Origin: Kribbella caucasensis
Lineage (GTDB): Bacteria > Actinomycetota > Actinomycetes > Propionibacteriales > Kribbellaceae
Length of the DNA stretch: 64,000 nt
Direction of reading: 5' to 3'
Assembly: GCF_004361855.1 (NCBI RefSeq)
Contig: NZ_SNWQ01000032.1
Span: 1-64,000 of the forward strand
Part shown: piece after piece, positions 7,655 through 16,494 of the stretch
Layout of the letters: each line of letters starts with the position of its first letter
Numbering within the stretch: position 1 is the first letter of the stretch
Notes under the pieces: generated by a model
Databases searched by the model: none
Seen by the model: the letters and a program-made list of their open reading frames with translations, nothing else
Told to the model about the DNA's origin: nothing
Made by a program: the position numbers and the translations under genes

Positions 7655-8557
7655 ATGGCGCAACGAATCGGCCTCGGCCTGGCCGCACTCGGCCGGCCCG
7701 GGTACATCAATCTCGGACACGACGAGGACCTGCCACCCGGCCGGGCCGTCGTCGATCTCCGGCGACGCACCCACGAACTCCTCGAGCAGGCCTGGCAGGC
7801 CGGCATCCGGTACTTCGACGCCGCCCGCTCGTACGGCCTCGCCGAAGTCTTCCTCGGCGAGTGGCTGACCCCGGAGCGACGGGCCCAACTCACCATCGGG
7901 TCGAAGTGGGGCTACACGTACGTCGCCGACTGGCGCCACGACGCCGAGACGCACGAGGTGAAGGACCACTCACTGGCCACCTTCGAGCGCCAGTGGCCCG
8001 AGACGCTCCAGGCCCTCGGCGGTCCACCTGACTTCTACCTGATCCACAGCCTCACCCCGGACAGCCCCGCCCTCGGCGACGTCAAACTGCTCGACCGCCT
8101 GACCCAACTCGCGGCCGAAGGTGTCCGCGTCGGCCTCTCCACCAGCGGCCCCCACCAGGCAGCCACCCTCCGAGCGGCTCTCGACCTCAACGGCCCGTTC
8201 ACGGCCGTCCAATCCACCTGGAACGTCCTCGAACCCTCCGCAGGCCCCACGCTCGCCAAAGCCCACGAGGCCGGCTGGTTCGTCGTCATCAAAGAAGCCG
8301 TCGCCAACGGCCGCCTGACCACCCGCGCCGGCGACACCCCCTTCAACACCTTCGCCGCCCACCACCACCTCACCCCCGACGCCCTCGCAATCGGCGCCGC
8401 CCTCGCCAACCCGTGGACCGACATCGTCCTCAGCGGCGCCACCACTCCCGCGCAACTCGACAGCAACCTCGCCGCCCGCGACGTCGAACCCCTCACCGAA
8501 TTCGCGCAGACACCATCTGAGTACTGGACCGAACGCTCATCCCTGCCCTGGATCTAG
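7655..8557 (+). CDS. aldo/keto reductase
   Basis: A 300-residue NADPH-dependent oxidoreductase of the TIM-barrel AKR family. Catalytic tetrad positions are visible: Asp and Tyr in Y-F-D-A-A-R-S-Y-G, Lys in I-G-S-K-W-G-Y, His in F-Y-L-I-H-S-L. A S-G-A-T-T-P-A-Q-L segment near residue 265 fits the coenzyme-binding end of the barrel. ATG 7655 is taken because the preceding 11 codons show no family match. The ribosome binding site is weak. Likely monocistronic, ending in a strong terminator. Confidence 0.85.
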   Translation: MAQRIGLGLAALGRPGYINLGHDEDLPPGRAVVDLRRRTHELLEQAWQAGIRYFDAARSYGLAEVFLGEWLTPERRAQLTIGSKWGYTYVADWRHDAETHEVKDHSLATFERQWPETLQALGGPPDFYLIHSLTPDSPALGDVKLLDRLTQLAAEGVRVGLSTSGPHQAATLRAALDLNGPFTAVQSTWNVLEPSAGPTLAKAHEAGWFVVIKEAVANGRLTTRAGDTPFNTFAAHHHLTPDALAIGAALANPWTDIVLSGATTPAQLDSNLAARDVEPLTEFAQTPSEYWTERSSLPWI

Positions 8558-8564
8558 CAACGAC

Positions 8565-8600
8565 AGAGCTCCCGACCTTTAGCCGAGGTCGGGAGCTCTT
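8565..8600. terminator. bidirectional intrinsic terminator
   Basis: A perfect 14-bp stem, AGAGCTCCCGACCT (8565-8578) with AGGTCGGGAGCTCT (8586-8599), around a 7-base loop. It separates the convergent aldo/keto reductase and the secreted collagen-like gene. Confidence 0.9.
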
Positions 8601-8613
8601 GTGGTGCGAGTGG

Positions 8614-9270
8614 TCAGCCGATGGTGGCGCAGGTGATGAAGGGCTGGACGGTGATCTCATTGGGGGCGTTGTTGGTGAGCGCGATCGTCCACGAGTTCGC
8701 GGTCGAGAGGCCCTCCGCGTCCGCTAGGTCGCTCGGGTAGGTGCCGTTCACGACGACGTGCTTCGCCTCGCTCTTGACGCCGGAATCCCACTTCAATCCG
8801 CCGGACAGGGCCTTCTTACCGTCGGCGCAGTCGAGCTTGATCTCGGAGAACCCGGTCGGGACGACCTTCATCGGGCTGCTGACGGTGAGGCCGACCACGC
8901 CCGTGTCGCCCTTCGGACCCGCGGGACCTTCCGGACCGGCCGGGCCGACCGGACCCCCGACTGCATTCAGCTTGCCCTTGACGGCGTCGTTCAGGTCCGT
9001 CTCGGCCAGCGCTCCGTCCTTCACGCTGTCGCTGGTCACCGTGTTGTTGTAGGTGCCGGTGAACCACTTGACCACGTTCGGGTCGATGTCCGCACCGTAG
9101 ATGGTGCCGTTCTTGAGGTTCCAGCCCGACACCGAACCCTCGGTGTTCGGGATCGGGCCGGCGACCGCTGCCGGATCGGCCGCATTGGCCGACGTCGCCA
9201 GCACGATCCCGCCGCCGACTGCCGCCACGACGGCGACGGACAGCGCGATTGCCTTCTTTGTGATACGCAA
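8614..9270 (-). CDS. secreted protein with collagen-like Gly-Pro-X segment
   Basis: A 218-residue exported protein. The signal peptide is about 30 residues: basic R-I-T-K-K, a hydrophobic A-I-A-L-S-V-A-V-V-A core and cleavage after A-N-A. About 70 residues of soluble domain follow, then a short collagen-like run (G-P-V-G-P-A-G-P-E-G-P-A-G-P-K-G) near residues 108-128 and a beta-rich C-terminal domain with two Cys. TTG 9270 is preferred because GGAGGGG lies 8 bases upstream on the minus strand; the ORF beyond it adds a non-signal-like N-terminus. Function unknown; surface or matrix role is possible. Confidence 0.75.
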   Translation of the reverse strand: MRITKKAIALSVAVVAAVGGGIVLATSANAADPAAVAGPIPNTEGSVSGWNLKNGTIYGADIDPNVVKWFTGTYNNTVTSDSVKDGALAETDLNDAVKGKLNAVGGPVGPAGPEGPAGPKGDTGVVGLTVSSPMKVVPTGFSEIKLDCADGKKALSGGLKWDSGVKSEAKHVVVNGTYPSDLADAEGLSTANSWTIALTNNAPNEITVQPFITCATIG

Positions 9271-9412
9271 GATTTTCCCCTCCGAAAGCCCCCAGCTCGT
9301 TGCCGGGGCAACCTGAGGAGTCAAGCACTCTGGCGGGTGCTTGGGAAGATCGATTTCTGCAGGGAAACGTAAAATCCACGTTCACCTGACGCAAAAGGCT
9401 CGCCGGGTGAAG

Positions 9413-11536
9413 CTAGAAGGTGTGGTCGTCGGTGGGGAAGGTGCCGGTGGCTACCTCGTTGGCGTAGCTGGTGGCGGCGGTCGTGAGGATGCTGCGGAGG
9501 TCGGCGTACTGCTTGACGAAGCGGGGCATGGGGCCGGAGCGGAGGCCGGCCATGTCCTGCCAGACGAGCACCTGGGCATCCGTGTCGCGGCCCGCGCCGA
9601 TGCCGATGGTCGGGACCGGGATCCGCTTGGTGATCTCGGCCGCGACGTCGCCGGGGACCATCTCCAGAACGACGGAGAAGGCGCCGGCTTCGGCCAGTGC
9701 GACCGCGTCGTCGATCAGCCCGGCCGCCTGGTCGCCGCGACCCTGGACCCGGTAGCCGCCGATCGCGTGTTCGCTCTGCGGGGTGAAGCCGATATGCGCC
9801 ATCACCGGGATGCCGGACTGGGTCAGCTTCTCCACGGCCGGTACGACGGTCCGGCCGCCCTCCAGTTTGACCGCGGCGACGCCTGCTTCCTTCATGAAGC
9901 GCACGGCGGTGTGGAACGCCTGCTCGGGCGACGCCTGGTACGAACCGAACGGCAGATCCGCGACCACCAACGCGCGCTGGGCGGCCGTCGCCACCGCACG
10001 TGCCAGCGGGATCAGCTCGTCGACCGTGACCCGCAGCGTGGTCTCGTAGCCGTAGACGTTGTTCGCCGCGGAGTCGCCGACCAGCAGCACCGGGATACCG
10101 GCCTCGTCGAAGATCTCGGCCGTGTACTGGTCGTACGCGGTCAGCATGGCCCACTTCTCGCCACGGTTCTTCATGTCGCGCAGGTGGTGGATCCGGTACT
10201 TGCGCGGCCGCTTGCTGCCGCTGACGGGCGCCTCACCCGATGCGTTGCCCTCGGTCGGCCTACCGGCTTCGCTGGATGCGGACGGGGTCACCGGTTCACC
10301 GAGGCTGGCTGTGGGTTTAGCGGCAGCCAGGTCGGCCGCTGCTTGGGCCCGCCTGGCCCGGTGGGAGCCGGTGAGCTCGGCCTGCGCCTGGTTGTGAACC
10401 TGGCTGGGTGCGTCCTGCTGTACGTCGGCCCGTCGCCGCGCCCCGACCCGCGCTCCGACCGGGCGGCTGTCGGACGTCGACTCCGGGACGTTGCTCTCGT
10501 ACTCCGCGCTCGGATCCGTCAGGTAGACGTTGGTGGCGGCGTTCGGCTGTGGCTGCTGCGGCGGGGCAGGCCGGTTCGCGGGCGGCAGGTTCTGCGAAGC
10601 CTGCGGCGTCTGCGGTGCGGGAGCCGCCGCAGCCTGGGCAGGAGGCGAGGGCGGCGGTGCTTGTGGCGTGGTCGGTGCCTGACCGGTCGGCGCCGGACCA
10701 CTGCTGGGGGGCACTAGACGCCCAGTGTTCTGACCGTTGGCCTGGCTCGGTGGCGGAGGCGTGCTGGCCTGCGTGGGTGCAGGCGTCGTCCACCCGTTGC
10801 TGGTCGTCCCGTTGGACGCGTGCGGCGCGACGCCGTTGCTGGCCGGCGGCCCTGCCGGACGCGGCGGAGCAGGAGGCGGTCCACTCGGACCCTGCTGCTG
10901 CGGGGGAGTGGGACGACTCTGGGGAGTGCCGTTGCTGCCCTGTCCTGGCTGTGGGGCGAAGGGACTCGGACGGCCCTGCTGCTGCGGCGGTGCCGGTGGC
11001 GGGCCCTGCTGTGGTTGACCTTGCGGACCCGAAGGCCGGTACGGCCGATTAGTCGGCTCCGGGTGCGACCGGCTGCTCGGCTCCTGCTGGGAGCGACCGG
11101 TTGGCTCCTGGTACGACGACGGCGCGAACGGGGACTCGTCGTACCGGCTGCTGGAGTCGCCGTAGTAGTTGGGCCGCGTCGTCTCGTCGTACGAGCTCGG
11201 CTGCTGCGGTTCGGAGTACTGGCTCGGGTAGCCGCGCTCCGGGGCGGGCGGCGGGGGCCCGGGCAGGTACGGGGACTTCGGCACGTACGGCTGCTGGGGC
11301 ACCGGGCCACGTTCGCCGTAGGCGCGGGGCGCGCTCGGCAGTTGCGGGGACGGATCGAGACCGGCCAGACCGCCGGGCGTGCTGTCGCGCCAGCCGTCGC
11401 CGGAGTCGTCGGTGTAGCTGTAGTCCGAGCGGTGGTGCTCCTCGGTTGTCCGGTTCTTCGGTCCGGTCCCGTACGGCGCCGGCAGCTCCTCGTCGGCGTC
11501 GCCGTTGGTACCGGCCGACATGAAGTTGTCAACCAT
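9413..11536 (-). CDS. panB: ketopantoate hydroxymethyltransferase with a giant low-complexity insertion
   Basis: The last 266 residues (from K-R-P-R-K-Y-R-I-H-H) are a complete PanB TIM barrel, transferring a hydroxymethyl group to 2-oxoisovalerate in pantothenate synthesis. V-G-D-S-A (metal Asp), V-K-L-E-G-G and M-A-H-I-G-F-T-P-Q are visible. Normal PanB is about 265-290 residues; this frame stays open for about 440 residues more, rich in Pro, Gln, Ser, Asn and Tyr, and holds P-A-P-Y-G-T-G-P near its start, a motif I associate with ordinary actinobacterial PanB N-termini. ATG 11536 is used; GTG 11599 and ATG 11521 are alternatives and none has a good ribosome binding site. It lies downstream of nadE on the same strand. 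Confidence 0.85.
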   Translation of the reverse strand: MVDNFMSAGTNGDADEELPAPYGTGPKNRTTEEHHRSDYSYTDDSGDGWRDSTPGGLAGLDPSPQLPSAPRAYGERGPVPQQPYVPKSPYLPGPPPPAPERGYPSQYSEPQQPSSYDETTRPNYYGDSSSRYDESPFAPSSYQEPTGRSQQEPSSRSHPEPTNRPYRPSGPQGQPQQGPPPAPPQQQGRPSPFAPQPGQGSNGTPQSRPTPPQQQGPSGPPPAPPRPAGPPASNGVAPHASNGTTSNGWTTPAPTQASTPPPPSQANGQNTGRLVPPSSGPAPTGQAPTTPQAPPPSPPAQAAAAPAPQTPQASQNLPPANRPAPPQQPQPNAATNVYLTDPSAEYESNVPESTSDSRPVGARVGARRRADVQQDAPSQVHNQAQAELTGSHRARRAQAAADLAAAKPTASLGEPVTPSASSEAGRPTEGNASGEAPVSGSKRPRKYRIHHLRDMKNRGEKWAMLTAYDQYTAEIFDEAGIPVLLVGDSAANNVYGYETTLRVTVDELIPLARAVATAAQRALVVADLPFGSYQASPEQAFHTAVRFMKEAGVAAVKLEGGRTVVPAVEKLTQSGIPVMAHIGFTPQSEHAIGGYRVQGRGDQAAGLIDDAVALAEAGAFSVVLEMVPGDVAAEITKRIPVPTIGIGAGRDTDAQVLVWQDMAGLRSGPMPRFVKQYADLRSILTTAATSYANEVATGTFPTDDHTF

Positions 11537-11727
11537 GCCTTCATCGTCCCACCGTCGCGGTGCGTGAGCGCTACCGGCTGTCGATGAGGGATCACTCACA
11601 TCGTCGGCGGGCAGGCCGGAGTACCCGGAGTTGCGCCCCGCGGGCGTGCCCCAGGGCGGTTCGGAGCTGTCATCCCAGGAAGGGTCCCCGGAGGGGTCGG
11701 AGGAAGGGCGGTTCCGCCACGAGCCAC

Positions 11728-13500
11728 TCAGTTCCCGGCCGCCTTTCTCGCATCTTCACGCCAGGCGGTGGTGATCGGTAGCCGGCGGTCCCGGCCGAAC
11801 GCCTTATGGGTGATCTTCGGGCCCGGCGGATACTGCCGGCGCTTGTACTCCGCCTTGTCGACCAGCTGGATCACCTTGCTGGCCAACTCGGGGTCGAATC
11901 CGGCGGCGACCAGTTCGGCGCTGCCGCGGTCTTGCTCTACGTAATCGTCGAGCATGTCGTCGAGCAACTCGTACGGCGGCAGCGAGTCGGTGTCCTGCTG
12001 CCCCGGCCGAAGCTCCGCGGACGGCGGTTTGGCGATCGAGTTCTCCGGGATCGGCGGCTGCTGTCCGCGCGCCTTCGCGTCCGCGTTCCGCCACTTCGCC
12101 AGCCGCCAGACCAGCGTCTTCGGCACGTCCTTCAGCGGTGCGTACCCACCGACCGCGTCGCCGTAGATGGTCGAGTAGCCGACGGACAGCTCCGACTTGT
12201 TGCCACAGGCAAGGACCAGGTGGCCGTCGGCGTTCGACAGCCCCATCCAGATCACCGCCCGGACCCGGGCCTGCAGGTTCTCCTCGGCCAGCCCGGTCAG
12301 CCCGAGCGTGTCCAGGAACGGCTGCACCATCGGCTGGATCGGCACCACCCGGTAGTTCAGCCCGGTCCGCGCCGCCAGTTCGGCCGCGTCGTCCCTGGAG
12401 TGGTCGCTGGAGTAGACGCTCGGGTTGGAGATCCCGAACACGTGCTTGGCGCCGATCGCGTCACAGGCGATCGCGGCGACCAGCGACGAGTCGATCCCGC
12501 CGGACAGCCCGAGCAGCACCGACTTGAAGCCGTTCTTCTGTACGTAGTCGCGCAGGCCGAGCACGATCGCGCCGTACATCTCGGCCTCGTCGGCCAGCCT
12601 GGGCGCCTGCGCCGCGGCGATCGGCTCGTACGCCGGCAACGGGTCCTCGTGCAGAACGGTGTGCACGATCTCGATGCCCTCGTGCTCGCCCTTCGGTGTC
12701 GCGGTCGCGGCCGGGAGCTCGAGGTCGACGACCATGCCGCCCTGCTCGAACTGTGGGGCGCGGGCGAGTGTCTTGCCCTCGGCGTCCACGATCAGTGAGT
12801 CGCCATCGAAGACCAGCTCGTCCTGTCCGCCGATGAGGTTCACATACGCCAGCGAGCAGCCGGCTTCGCGGGCCCGGCGACTGACCAGCTCGCCGCGGAC
12901 GTCGTCCTTGTTGGCCTCGTACGGCGAGCTGTTGACGACCAGCAGCAGACCGGCTCCGGCGGCCCGGGTGACCGCGACGGGTCCGCCGTCCTGCCAGAGG
13001 TCCTCGCAGATCACCAGCGCGACGTCGATGCCGTGGATCCGGATCACCTGCAGGGTGTTGCCGGGGACGAAGTGCCGGAACTCGTCGAAGACGCCGTAGT
13101 TCGGCAGGTGGTGCTTGACCGCGGAGGTGACCACCGCACCCCGGTGGATCACGGCAGCCGAGTTCGTCGGGGAGCCCTTGGGCCGGCCGAGGCGGTCGAC
13201 GCCCATCGCCGTACCGGTCGCGCGGCCGAGGTATCCACAGACCACGACGGTCTCGCCGAGGCCCTCGTCCTGGAGTCGCTGGGCCAGCTCCTCGACCCGA
13301 GCCTGGGAGGCGTCCACGAAAGACCTGCGCAGGGCGAGATCCTCCACCGGATACCCGGTCAGGGCCAGCTCCGGGAAGGCGACCACGTGGGCGCCGCGCT
13401 CGACCGCGTTCCGGGTCCACGTGACGATCTTCTCGGCGTTTCCGTCGAGGTCACCGACCGTCACATTGAGCTGAGCGAGAGCAACCCGAAGCTGAGGCAC
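11728..13500 (-). CDS. nadE: glutamine-dependent NAD+ synthetase
   Basis: A 590-residue two-domain enzyme making NAD+ from deamido-NAD+, ATP and glutamine. The N-terminal nitrilase-fold glutaminase has Glu44 (F-P-E-L), a Lys near residue 130 in V-K-H-H-L-P-N-Y-G and Cys165 (I-C-E-D-L-W). The C-terminal synthetase has the ATP-pyrophosphatase loop L-S-G-G-I-D-S-S-L and S-V-G-Y-S-T-I-Y-G-D. Length is shorter than the roughly 680-residue mycobacterial form but typical of the other bacterial class. GTG 13500 has TAAGG about 8 bases upstream. Its downstream neighbour is panB, so two cofactor-pathway genes are adjacent. Confidence 0.95.
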   Translation of the reverse strand: MPQLRVALAQLNVTVGDLDGNAEKIVTWTRNAVERGAHVVAFPELALTGYPVEDLALRRSFVDASQARVEELAQRLQDEGLGETVVVCGYLGRATGTAMGVDRLGRPKGSPTNSAAVIHRGAVVTSAVKHHLPNYGVFDEFRHFVPGNTLQVIRIHGIDVALVICEDLWQDGGPVAVTRAAGAGLLLVVNSSPYEANKDDVRGELVSRRAREAGCSLAYVNLIGGQDELVFDGDSLIVDAEGKTLARAPQFEQGGMVVDLELPAATATPKGEHEGIEIVHTVLHEDPLPAYEPIAAAQAPRLADEAEMYGAIVLGLRDYVQKNGFKSVLLGLSGGIDSSLVAAIACDAIGAKHVFGISNPSVYSSDHSRDDAAELAARTGLNYRVVPIQPMVQPFLDTLGLTGLAEENLQARVRAVIWMGLSNADGHLVLACGNKSELSVGYSTIYGDAVGGYAPLKDVPKTLVWRLAKWRNADAKARGQQPPIPENSIAKPPSAELRPGQQDTDSLPPYELLDDMLDDYVEQDRGSAELVAAGFDPELASKVIQLVDKAEYKRRQYPPGPKITHKAFGRDRRLPITTAWREDARKAAGN

Positions 13501-13580
13501 GGGAGCACCTTACTGGGTCGCCGCCCCGCGCGCGCACGCGTAGGGCGTGACCAAGTCACCGGTCCGGACGTTGACCGGTC

Positions 13581-13922
13581 ATGGATGTTCACGGGGACAA
13601 AGCTCAGCGGGAGCTGCCAGAGGTCGATCCCGGCCTGGCAGCGGCCGCTCTGGTCGTTTACGCGCATCGCCACGAGGTGGTTCACCTCCTCTATGCCGCG
13701 GTCGACGAGGCCGACGCGGTGCACCGGATCGCGCAGTTGCTCCGGATCGACGAGTCGACCGTCGGCCGGGTGCTGCTCCAGCCGCTGCGCTGGATGCTCC
13801 CGCAGTTCCGCGACGAGCTCGCAGCGCTGGCCGGCCGCTCCGCCGCCGAGCCCCAACCGGCCGTACCGGCCGTGCTGCCGGAGTCAGCGCCACCTGAACC
13901 AGTAGGCCTCACCACCGACTGA
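13581..13922 (+). CDS. small hypothetical protein, gyrase-A-like helical segment possible
   Basis: A 113-residue protein with a helical middle (A-A-A-L-V-V-Y-A-H-R-H-E-V-V, then I-A-Q-L-L-R-I-D-E-S-T-V-G-R-V-L-L-Q-P-L-R-W) and a Pro/Ala-rich tail. The pattern of a regulatory domain followed by L-x-x-Q-x-L-R-x-x-x-P-x-x-R-x-E-L recalls the coiled-coil portion of type II topoisomerase A subunits, of which stand-alone fragments occur in actinobacteria. This is a weak resemblance. No ribosome binding site is visible before ATG 13581. Divergent from nadE. Confidence 0.45.
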   Translation: MDVHGDKAQRELPEVDPGLAAAALVVYAHRHEVVHLLYAAVDEADAVHRIAQLLRIDESTVGRVLLQPLRWMLPQFRDELAALAGRSAAEPQPAVPAVLPESAPPEPVGLTTD

Positions 13923-14013
13923 CGGTAGCTACGAAGGTCGGCGGGACGGATACTTTCGGCGACTGTAGGGACACCACAGCGCCGCCTCACTGATGCGGTG
14001 ACTACTTCCATGG

Positions 14014-14325
14014 GTGGGCCGACGGCTGTCGGGGGAGCGAGCGCTGGGCCCGGATCTGGCGCGCGGATTCATGTTGCTCTTCATCGCTCTGGCGAACTCG
14101 CACTACGTCCTGCGCGGGTCCTCGGTGCTCGGCGGATTCCCGCAGGACGGGGGAGCCGTGGCCCGGGCGACTCGGTTCCTGCCCTGGCGGCGGAGCCTGG
14201 TCCTGGTGGTGCTCGGGTTCCCGCACGCGATGCTGCTGTACGTCGGCGACATCCTCGGTGCGTACGGCGTACTGCTGTCCTCGGCGTCTGGGCTATCCGG
14301 TGGGACCGGTGGTTGCTCATCCGAG
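14014..14325 (+). pseudogene. 5' fragment of a DUF418 (YeiB-like) membrane-protein gene
   Basis: From GTG 14014 the frame reads a typical DUF418 start (A-L-G-P-D-L-A-R-G-F-M-L-L-F-I-A-L-A-N). It then jumps near 14185 straight to W-R-R-S-L-V-L-V-V-L-G-F-P-H-A-M-L-L-Y-V-G-D-I-L-G-A-Y-G, implying an in-frame loss of roughly 45-50 residues. Near 14275-14283 the homology moves to another frame (V-L-G-V-W-A-I-R-W-D-R-W-L-L-I). Homology stops at about 14325, where unrelated sequence begins. The 3' half of the gene is at 15705-16439. Confidence 0.75.
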
Positions 14326-14350
14326 TTGACTGCACCAAGTCTCTATTCTC

Positions 14351-14806
14351 TTGCGGGTCGCCTGGTGGTGTGGAGGTCTTGGTTCGTTGGACGAGCTTCG
14401 GCAGGAGTTGCTGGATGGCCAAATCGAGTTGCCGCGGGTTGGAGAGGTAGTCGCTGCTGAAGGTCGGTTCCCTCCGTTCGTAGTGGTGGGCGCTGACGGC
14501 GCCGAGATCGAGTCAGCGGTTCGGTATCTGCGGGACTTGGCGCTGGGCGATGCGAGTCCGTTGACGCGCCCGGGCTACGGATTCGATCTGTTGCGCTGGT
14601 TTCGGCGTGGTTTCTGGGAGCGGGCGACGTCGTCCGAGGTCGCGGTGCTGGTCGGCTGGATGAAGTCAGCGACAAATCCCCATCGCACCCGCCGGCCGGG
14701 CGCGACGGCCGTCGGCGCGGTGAATCAGAGGACTGGCAAGCGCATCTTGGCCGCGGGGTACGCGCCGCGGACCATCAATCATGCGTTGACGGTGGTCTCC
14801 CGGCTG
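14351..14806 (+). pseudogene. truncated tyrosine-recombinase (integrase) N-terminal fragment
   Basis: The frame contains a core-binding (SAM-like) domain of a site-specific integrase: P-F-V-V-V-G-A-D-G-A-E-I, Y-L-R-D-L-A, S-P-L-T-R-P-G-Y-G-F-D-L-L-R-W-F-R, V-N-Q-R-T-G-K and G-Y-A-P-R-T-I-N-H-A-L-T-V. Homology ends at about 14806, and the catalytic domain with the Arg-His-Arg-Tyr residues is missing. The remainder of the open frame overlaps the next gene's leader and is not protein-like. It is part of the segment that splits the DUF418 gene. Confidence 0.75.
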
Positions 14807-14913
14807 TCCGGTGTGACGTCATCGGCATCCGGTCGTGGATGTGGCCGGCGCGCGTTGTCGGTGGCCGCTGGTAGATCTGGTGTCCGCCGTCCAGCGAGCC
14901 GAAGGAGGCTGTG

Positions 14914-15681
14914 ATGCAGAAGCGACCGCGCGTGGTGGTCAGTGTGGGAGCCAGTGTCGACGGGAAGGTCGCGCTCACCCGGGACGCGCTCTTGATGCAC
15001 CAGCCAAGTTCGGATCTGTGGGGATCGATGACGCCGCGTGCCGCCGATCCGGTGCCGCTCGACATCCTCGAGGTGCTCGGACAGCAGTACGGCTGCAACG
15101 CGATCCTGGAGGGCAGCGGCAGCCTGGTCGCCGAGGACGAGATTCCGGAAGAACTGCCCACCTACGACGGTGACACCGCCGGGCTCTACCAGCACTTCCT
15201 CCCACCGGACATCACCGGACAACCGTCCCCGCCGCACATGTGGTTCACCGTCGTCGACAGCCGCGGACGAGTGCGCTGGACCGAGAAACATGAGAACTGG
15301 GACGCGCTGGTCCTGGTGGCGCGGTCGACCCCGGCCGACTATCTCGGCTATCTCCGCCGGGAACGCATCTGCTATCTCGTCGTCGGCGAGGAGCGCGTCG
15401 ACCTGGCGCGAGGGATCGCCGCGATGGGCACCGAACTCGGCATCAGTTGCGTGCTGTCGACCGCGGGCGGCGGCCTCAACGGTGCGATGTTGCGGGCAGG
15501 TCTAATCGACGAACTCCACCTGACGCTGGCGCCTGCTCTCATCGGCGGACTCGGCACACCGTCGGTGATGGACGGGCCACCGCTTGCCGTAGGCGAGCCT
15601 CCGACCCGATTGCAATTGCTCTCGGTACACACTGACACCGGCGGCTCCGTACGCCTGCACTACGCCGTAACCGAAAGCTGA
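14914..15681 (+). CDS. RibD C-terminal / dihydrofolate-reductase-like protein
   Basis: A 255-residue protein of the RibD C-terminal reductase fold: R-P-R-V-V-V-S-V-G-A-S-V-D-G-K-V-A at the start, Y-L-V-V-G-E-E-R-V-D near residue 150, S-T-A-G-G-G-L-N-G-A-M-L-R-A-G-L-I-D-E-L-H-L-T-L-A-P as the nucleotide-binding half. Likely an NAD(P)H-dependent reductase of unknown substrate; it lacks the deaminase domain of riboflavin RibD. ATG 14914 follows GGAGG at 14904-14908. It appears intact although flanked by the integrase fragment and DUF418 halves, so it may be cargo of the insertion. Confidence 0.8.
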   Translation: MQKRPRVVVSVGASVDGKVALTRDALLMHQPSSDLWGSMTPRAADPVPLDILEVLGQQYGCNAILEGSGSLVAEDEIPEELPTYDGDTAGLYQHFLPPDITGQPSPPHMWFTVVDSRGRVRWTEKHENWDALVLVARSTPADYLGYLRRERICYLVVGEERVDLARGIAAMGTELGISCVLSTAGGGLNGAMLRAGLIDELHLTLAPALIGGLGTPSVMDGPPLAVGEPPTRLQLLSVHTDTGGSVRLHYAVTES

Positions 15682-15704
15682 CCTCTCCTGCGACAGCTTG
15701 ACTA

Positions 15705-16439
15705 GTGCACAGAATCGTCGCAGCGCTCTTCTTCGCACTGACCGCGTTGCCGAGTGCCGACTCGCTGGCGACGAGCACGGACGCGCCGGACCAGGCGATG
15801 CTTCCGCCGGATCTGTGGACGCAGTTCGCCGAGCGGATCACCGTCCACCCGTTCATCGCGCTGCTCGGGCCGATCGGGTTCTTCTGCCCGTTCCTGGTCG
15901 GCCTGTGGGCGGGGCCGCGCCGGATCCTGGAGAACCCGGCGCGGCACCGGAGGTTGCTGACCACGACCGTTGTCGTCGGCATCGGCGCGGCCGTGCTCGG
16001 CGCGCAGCCCGTCTCGCTCGTGCTGGCCCGCGTCATCGACAGGCCGAGCGACGACGCGCTGAGCGTGTTCGGCCCGCTGCACGATGCGGCCGGCGTCCTC
16101 GGTGGCTTCGGCTATGCGGCTCTGATCGCGCTGCTGTCGATCCGGTTCGCCCCGAAGCCCGGTCCGATCACGCTGGCGATCGCGGCCACCGGGCAACGGT
16201 CCCTGACCTGCTACCTGGCCCAGTCGGTCGTCTGGACCGTTGCCTTCGCGCCCTATCTGCTCGACCTGTCCGGCCCCCTCGGCGTCACGACCACCGCGCT
16301 GTTGGCCGCGGCCACCTGGCTGGCGACCGTCCTGCTCGCCGACCGTATGCGGCGTACCGGCTATCGCGGCCCGTTCGAGCTGCTGATCCGCCGAGTCACC
16401 TACCGGAGCCGGCCGAAGCTGACCGCCCGAACGACCTGA
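15705..16439 (+). pseudogene. 3' fragment of the DUF418 (YeiB-like) membrane-protein gene
   Basis: The open frame encodes about 244 residues matching the C-terminal half of DUF418 proteins. There are hydrophobic segments (I-A-L-L-G-P-I-G-F-F-C-P-F-L, V-V-V-G-I-G-A-A-V-L-G, L-G-G-F-G-Y-A-A-L-I-A-L-L), the diagnostic A-T-G-Q-R-S-L-T-C-Y-L-x-Q-S motif and a G-P-F-E-L-L-I-R-R-V-T-Y end. No N-terminal half is attached; that lies at 14014-14325. The GTG at 15705 has no clear ribosome binding site, so translation of this half is doubtful. Confidence 0.7.
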
Positions 16440-16494
16440 GTACTACGGACGGCGCTCAGTACTACGGGTGGCCCCATTACTACGGGCGGCCCAG
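16439..16494. repeat. degenerate tandem repeat around TACTACGG
   Basis: Three units of 18-19 bases, each starting (A)(G/T)TACTACGG and continuing (A/G)(C/T)GGC, begin at 16439, 16458 and 16476, directly after the DUF418 fragment stop codon. Confidence 0.6.

Noticed and set aside
10500..11500. panB upstream region as a separate gene
   Set aside because: The frame is continuous with panB with no stop codon. No ribosome binding site or start was found at the border of the barrel.
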